Source of the DNA: CAXXOK01 sp035353615
GTDB taxonomy: Bacteria; Bacillota; Clostridia; Christensenellales; Aristaeellaceae
Assembly: GCA_035353615.1 (NCBI GenBank)
Contig: DAOPZY010000012.1
Coordinates: 1-64,000 of the forward strand
Reading direction: 5' to 3'
Length of the DNA stretch: 64,000 nt
Each line of letters starts with the position of its first letter. Positions within the stretch are counted from its first letter, which is position 1. The position numbers were made by a program, and so were the translations under genes. Below the pieces are notes generated by a model, which worked only from the letters and a program-made list of their open reading frames with translations, had not been told where the DNA came from and searched no databases. Positions 60,538 through 64,000 of this stretch are shown in pieces.

Positions 60538-60945
60538 ATGCTCAACATCCGTCTGGCTACCGTGGGGGATATTACACAGCTACTGGAATATGATCGCCGC
60601 ATGAGCGCGCGCGACCTGGCCCGCATTGTTCCGCTGGGCCATGTGCTGATGGCGTTTGAGGGCGCACGCTTGATCGGCTGGCTTCGCTACGGCATGTTTT
60701 GGGACGAAATCCCCTGCATGCACCTGCTGAGCCTGATGGAGGGCGAGCGCGGAAAAGGCCGGGGGCGCGCCATGGTTGAGGATTGGGAAAACCGGATGCG
60801 GCAGGAAGGCCGCACGCGCGTGATGACCAGCACGCAGGCCGATGAAACCGCGCAGCATTTTTACCGCAAGCTGGGTTACCGCGACGCGGGGGTGCTGATT
60901 CTGCCCGGACAGGCGGCCGAGCTGCTGTTTATCAAGGAGCTGTGA
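60538..60945 (+). CDS. GNAT-family N-acetyltransferase
   Basis: A 135-residue acetyltransferase. MLNIRLATVGDITQLLEYDR starts the fold, LIGWLRYGMFWDEIPCMHLL is the central strand pair, and the acetyl-CoA loop is GERGKGRGRAMVEDWENRM (a variant of Q/RxxGxG/A). ETAQHFYRKLGYRDAGVLIL is the usual C-terminal motif. Substrate unknown. TTTGGAGG precedes the ATG at 60538; the longer frame to 60478 overlaps a hairpin. Confidence 0.88.
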   Translation: MLNIRLATVGDITQLLEYDRRMSARDLARIVPLGHVLMAFEGARLIGWLRYGMFWDEIPCMHLLSLMEGERGKGRGRAMVEDWENRMRQEGRTRVMTSTQADETAQHFYRKLGYRDAGVLILPGQAAELLFIKEL

Positions 60946-61273
60946 ACGCGTTGCGACCGGGCGAGAGCGCGTTGCGGTAACCGCTTGCCACGGTCACGTC
61001 GACAATCACGCGAAAATGTTCTGCCTTATCCTTGCCGCTCCGCGAATCGCAATGGGCCGCAGGTTCGGCGAATGCAGTCGCCACGGTGCGGTCAGGGACA
61101 AGCGTGGCTTAAACGCAATAATGCGGGTCGCCGATCCGGCCATTCGTCCGTTTTCGGCGTGAAAAGCGCCCGCCTGACGTGCGGGGCATTCCTTGCAAAA
61201 ACAGATTTCCGGGTGGCCGGCAAAGCGCTCCATCGGCGGCAAAAGCCAGCATATGGGCGAAGTTACACAGCGC

Positions 61274-61308
61274 AAAAGGGCCGGCAGCATTACGCTCCGG
61301 CCCTTTTT
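61274..61308. terminator. Bidirectional terminator between the GNAT and divIVA genes
   Basis: AAAAGGGCCGG pairs with CCGGCCCTTTTT, T-rich on both strands, between convergent genes. The gap 60946-61273 holds nothing else recognised. Confidence 0.85.
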
Positions 61309-61329
61309 ACGCGCATCGCTATGGACGCG

Positions 61330-61863
61330 TCATCCTTTTTTGGTATCGGTAAACAGCGAAACATTGCTCTCCAGAAGGTCTTTTTGCCCGTCGAGCAAGG
61401 TCAGGAAGTTTTTCTTAAATTCGTTGGCCGCAGTGTGGAGCGTTTCGAGGCCCTTTTCCAGCGTCGCTTTTTCCTCTTTGGCGTCGTCCATCAGGCTGGT
61501 GGCTTTATCCTGCGCTTCCTTGACAATCGCGTCCGCTTTGCGCTTGGCATCCTCAACGGCGCCGTCGGCCAGCTTTTGGGCGCTCAGGAGGATATTTTCA
61601 AGCGTTTGCGACGTTTGCGCAACCGGAGCCGCCTCAACAACCGTACGCACAACCTCCGGCTGCACCGGCTTCACGGCGTTCGCCGCAACCTCCGCTTCCT
61701 GACGGGCTTTTGCCAGATCGGCTTCCAGTTGATCGATACGGTCCTGCATTGCGACCAGCTCGTCACAGATTTGGTCCAGATACTGATCCACATCATACGG
61801 GTCGTAACCCGCGCCCTTGTAGGTAAACTCTTTTTGTTCGATATCGGAAACGGTGATGGCCAT
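61330..61863 (-). CDS. divIVA: DivIVA-domain protein
   Basis: A 177-residue coiled-coil protein. SDIEQKEFTYKGAGYDPYDV with DQYLDQICDEL is the N-terminal membrane-curvature-sensing DivIVA motif. A first coiled coil (VAMQDRIDQLEADLAKARQE) is followed by a Val/Pro/Ala-rich linker (about 62-84) and a second coiled coil LLSAQKLADGAVEDAKRKAD. It marks division sites and poles in Bacillota. AAGGAGC lies before the ATG. Last gene of sepF-yggT-ylmH-divIVA. Confidence 0.93.
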   Translation of the reverse strand: MAITVSDIEQKEFTYKGAGYDPYDVDQYLDQICDELVAMQDRIDQLEADLAKARQEAEVAANAVKPVQPEVVRTVVEAAPVAQTSQTLENILLSAQKLADGAVEDAKRKADAIVKEAQDKATSLMDDAKEEKATLEKGLETLHTAANEFKKNFLTLLDGQKDLLESNVSLFTDTKKG

Positions 61864-61889
61864 GATGTTGCTCCTTTCAAACTAATCCG

Positions 61890-62648
61890 TTATGAGCGGT
61901 TGAATCCGAACCGCACCGCGCTGACCGGCAATCTGCCCTTGCGCGTAGGCTCCCCGATGTTTTCCACCTGCAGGCGACCGTATCCGCGCACGGAAACCGC
62001 ATCCCCGATTTCCACGCGCGCGTCGGGCCGAAGCATGGGCTGGTGTCGCAGTTTCACATCGCCCGCCTCGATCAGTTCCGACGCTTTACCGCGCGAAAGA
62101 TGGAAACCGTCGCCCACCACCGCGTCCAGCCTCGGGGTTTGCACGGTAAAGTGCAACGTTTCCCCCTCGGGCGCAATCATCTCCGGCAACGTTTGCGCAA
62201 CCTGCACATGCAGCCGGACGCGTCCGGCCTCCGTGAGGCTTTGCGCCACCAGATCCATCAGCGCGCGTTCCACAAACAGATAGGCCCGGTCGGGCAACAG
62301 GGTGATGTCCCCCACGCGCGCCCGCTTGATCCCCAAACCCATCAGCGCGCCCAGCAGGTCGCGGTGCTCAGGCGCATCCTGCCTGGGCCAGCGAATTTCC
62401 AATGCGGCAATGGGGTAGGGTTCCGGTTCTGCCGACTGCGGAACAAAGCGGGCCATGCGGCGCTCCGCCCCATCGTAACCGCCGGACAGGTCAACCAGCA
62501 CCCGCGCGCGCTTTGCGGCGGCCAGTGCCAGTTCCGCTTCCGGCGGGGTCAGAAACGGCGTAAAGCGGCACCGTTGTTGACGGTCCGCCTGCTCCGCCAG
62601 TTCCAGCAGCCGGCTAAATTCCATTGGGGGTTCGGCTGAACGCGGCAT
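61890..62648 (-). CDS. ylmH: YlmH-type S4-domain RNA-binding protein
   Basis: A 252-residue YlmH. The central part has YPIAALEIRWPRQDAPEHRD with LLGALMGLGIKRARVGDITL and LFVERALMDLVAQSLTEAGR; the C-terminal S4 domain has GFHLSRGKASELIEAGDVKL with DAVSVRGYGRLQV. Recent work on the family links it to ribosome-associated quality control; it also sits in the division gene cluster. The ATG at 62648 overlaps the yggT stop (TAATG), so translation is coupled; a second Met at 62624 is possible. Confidence 0.9.
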   Translation of the reverse strand: MPRSAEPPMEFSRLLELAEQADRQQRCRFTPFLTPPEAELALAAAKRARVLVDLSGGYDGAERRMARFVPQSAEPEPYPIAALEIRWPRQDAPEHRDLLGALMGLGIKRARVGDITLLPDRAYLFVERALMDLVAQSLTEAGRVRLHVQVAQTLPEMIAPEGETLHFTVQTPRLDAVVGDGFHLSRGKASELIEAGDVKLRHQPMLRPDARVEIGDAVSVRGYGRLQVENIGEPTRKGRLPVSAVRFGFNRS

Positions 62649-62938
62649 TACAGAAGGATGTTTTTCAGCAGGCCCAACAGCCAGACCGCCACTTCCAAAA
62701 TAATCCACAGAGCCACCGGCGAAAAGTCCACGCGCAGGCCTTCCAGCTTGGGAAACGTTTTGGCAAGCCAGGCGCGGATTGGCGAAAGAACCGGCTCCAC
62801 ATACTTGCCAACGAGCAGCGTATACTTATTCTGCGGCAGCACCAGCGACAGAATCACATAGATCAGCACCAACCAGCTTGCGACCCTCACAAGGAAGATC
62901 AATACGCTAAAAACGATGTTCAACAATCCGACAAGCAT
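62648..62938 (-). CDS. yggT: YggT/YlmG family membrane protein
   Basis: A 96-residue membrane protein with two hydrophobic segments (LLNIVFSVLIFLVRVASWLV and VALWIILEVAVWLLGLLKNI) joined by YVEPVLSPIRAWLAKTFPKL, the YggT signature (the P-x-L-x-P-I/R segment). Role in division or turgor is suggested but unproven for the family. It lies between sepF and ylmH, the standard order. Confidence 0.9.
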   Translation of the reverse strand: MLVGLLNIVFSVLIFLVRVASWLVLIYVILSLVLPQNKYTLLVGKYVEPVLSPIRAWLAKTFPKLEGLRVDFSPVALWIILEVAVWLLGLLKNILL

Positions 62939-63026
62939 CGTAATCCCTCCTGTAATCCTTCATGTTTACCCGATTCGGTTTTCCGTTATGGCAAGCGCCG
63001 CGAGGCGCATCGGGTTCAATGGGCGG

Positions 63027-64000
63027 TCAGCGACCGGCGCTGTTCTCGGCGCTCTTGGTAAAGGGGCCTTGCATACCAAAGGCAGGCATTGCGCGTTTCG
63101 GCTGCGCGGTAGCATTAAAGCCCGGCTGACGCTGGCCGGCATACGCGCCGGTCTGCGCGCCCATACCAGCCTGCCCTGCGGCGGCTTGCGCCGCGTATGC
63201 GCCCGTTTGCGCGCCCGCGTTAAAGCTTGGCTGCGCTTGATAGGCGCCCGTTTGCGTGCCTGCGCTGAATCCCGGCTGCGCCTGATAGGCGCCCGTTTGC
63301 GCGCCTGCGCTAAAACCCGGCTGCGCCTGATAGGCGCCTGTTTGCGCGCTTGCGGTCGGCTGGGTTCGATACGCTGCGGTTCTCGCGCCAGCAGCATAGC
63401 CCGAAGCGGCAGATTGCGCAGGATAGGCGGAGGGGCTGTTCCCGCCGGTTGGCGTCCCGGCTGTGGCGGAGGGGTTAGCGTAAGCGGCGGCTCTTGCTCC
63501 GGGGGTATACCCCGCGGCGGACGGTTGCGCGCCATAGGCGGCCGTTCTGGCCCCGCCCGCTGAGGCATTGCCCGCGGTAGCGGCGTTACCGTAGGTCGAT
63601 GTTCTTGCTCCGGGGTTATAACTGGCCGCAGACGGCTGCGCGCCATAGGCGGCAGTTCTGGCCCCGGCGGCATAGCCGCTCGCCGAGGGGCCGCCATAGC
63701 CCGAAGGCCGCGCGCCCGGGCCTGCCTGCGCACCGTAACCCTGCGACGGGTAGTTGCCGTAGGCGGCGTACTCCGGCCGCACATAGCCCTGCGCTTCAGG
63801 CGCGGTGGCGTATTTTTGCATGGCGGGATCAATGACCACGCAAACAGACGGGGAAGAAATCAGATAAATACCCCGCTGAGAGATTTTATTCAGCTGACAG
63901 CCAAGCGTGTAAGCCGCGCCGCTGAGCATATCCACACAGCGCTGGCGTTCGCTGTCGTTGGCGATAAACTCCATGTTTAAAAACACCGAAGCGTTTGCCT
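63027..64000 (-). CDS. sepF: SepF cell division protein with long repetitive C-terminal tail (N-terminus outside the window)
   Basis: The right edge cuts the gene, leaving 323 codons of the C-terminal part. The SepF core ends ASVFLNMEFIANDSERQRCV, then DMLSGAAYTLGCQLNKISQR and GIYLISSPSVCVVIDP, matching the beta-sheet core that polymerises on FtsZ. After this come about 265 residues rich in Ala, Gly, Gln, Tyr, Pro, Ser and Thr. Repeats include TGAYQAQPGFSAGAQ in about three tandem copies with relatives, and GARTAAYGAQPSAA in several. Ordinary SepF is about 150 residues. Neighbours yggT, ylmH and divIVA confirm identity. Confidence 0.88.
   Translation of the reverse strand, partial: ANASVFLNMEFIANDSERQRCVDMLSGAAYTLGCQLNKISQRGIYLISSPSVCVVIDPAMQKYATAPEAQGYVRPEYAAYGNYPSQGYGAQAGPGARPSGYGGPSASGYAAGARTAAYGAQPSAASYNPGARTSTYGNAATAGNASAGGARTAAYGAQPSAAGYTPGARAAAYANPSATAGTPTGGNSPSAYPAQSAASGYAAGARTAAYRTQPTASAQTGAYQAQPGFSAGAQTGAYQAQPGFSAGTQTGAYQAQPSFNAGAQTGAYAAQAAAGQAGMGAQTGAYAGQRQPGFNATAQPKRAMPAFGMQGPFTKSAENSAGR

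Overview
The window is a 64 kb piece of a GC-rich Bacillota genome, most likely an uncultured Clostridia-type gut bacterium. Evidence for this: TTGACA/TATAAT promoters with 17-18 bp spacers, strong AGGAGG ribosome binding sites, a T-box leader in front of ileS, a SepF-YggT-YlmH-DivIVA cluster, YqeY, a BMP-type nucleoside importer and a long-form bL17. The lineage cannot be fixed by eye. Almost all genes are single-copy housekeeping genes in short operons. No rRNA, tRNA, CRISPR array, insertion sequence, integrase or phage gene was seen.

Layout. 1-1.7 kb: start of a branched-chain amino acid importer (livH partial, livK) behind a perfect promoter and a leader containing an intrinsic terminator. 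1.9-7.1 kb: a cytidylate-kinase-like protein, tcdA, metY (with a small upstream ORF) and a membrane glycosyltransferase. 7.9-13.9 kb: the least explained locus, one minus-strand operon of a 143-aa protein, a Syd/SUKH-like protein, an 857-aa protein with a disordered acidic tail, a soluble T4CP/TraG-like ATPase, and deoC. 14-25.9 kb: FAD-dependent dehydrogenase, HAD phosphatase, ApgM-type phosphoglycerate mutase, murG, glmM, acyl-ACP thioesterase, a secreted protein, yqeY and an OGG1-type glycosylase. 26.2-33.5 kb: nucleoside ABC importer (BMP protein, ATPase, two permeases) and adenine deaminase. 34.0-37.4 kb: rpsM-rpsK-rpsD-rpoA-rplQ, detached from the usual infA-rpmJ neighbourhood. 37.5-51.9 kb: lspA, rluD-type synthase, DUF1697, a GntR regulator, a CxxC-repeat protein, tsaD, a frameshifted DUF1461-type membrane protein, prfB, secA, an FMN reductase, dihydropyrimidinase and rlmA. 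52-61 kb: T-box-ileS, an rRNA methyltransferase, an RluA-type synthase, tgt, a Nudix hydrolase, nagB and a GNAT. 61.3-64 kb: divIVA, ylmH, yggT and a sepF with a very long repetitive tail that runs off the window.

Functional links. Nucleoside importer, adenine deaminase, dihydropyrimidinase and deoC form a salvage/catabolic theme. tcdA, tsaD, tgt, rluA/rluD-type synthases and rlmA are RNA-modification genes. murG, glmM, nagB, lspA, secA, divIVA and sepF serve envelope building, secretion and division.

Intergenic space is unusual. A mosaic family of about 150-200 bp GC-rich repeats occupies at least eight gaps, mainly between convergent genes, and other short tandem or degenerate repeats lie near 7.2, 33.7 and 55.5 kb. 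All coordinates, motifs and promoter spacings were read by eye, and family assignments come from remembered family features, not from searches.
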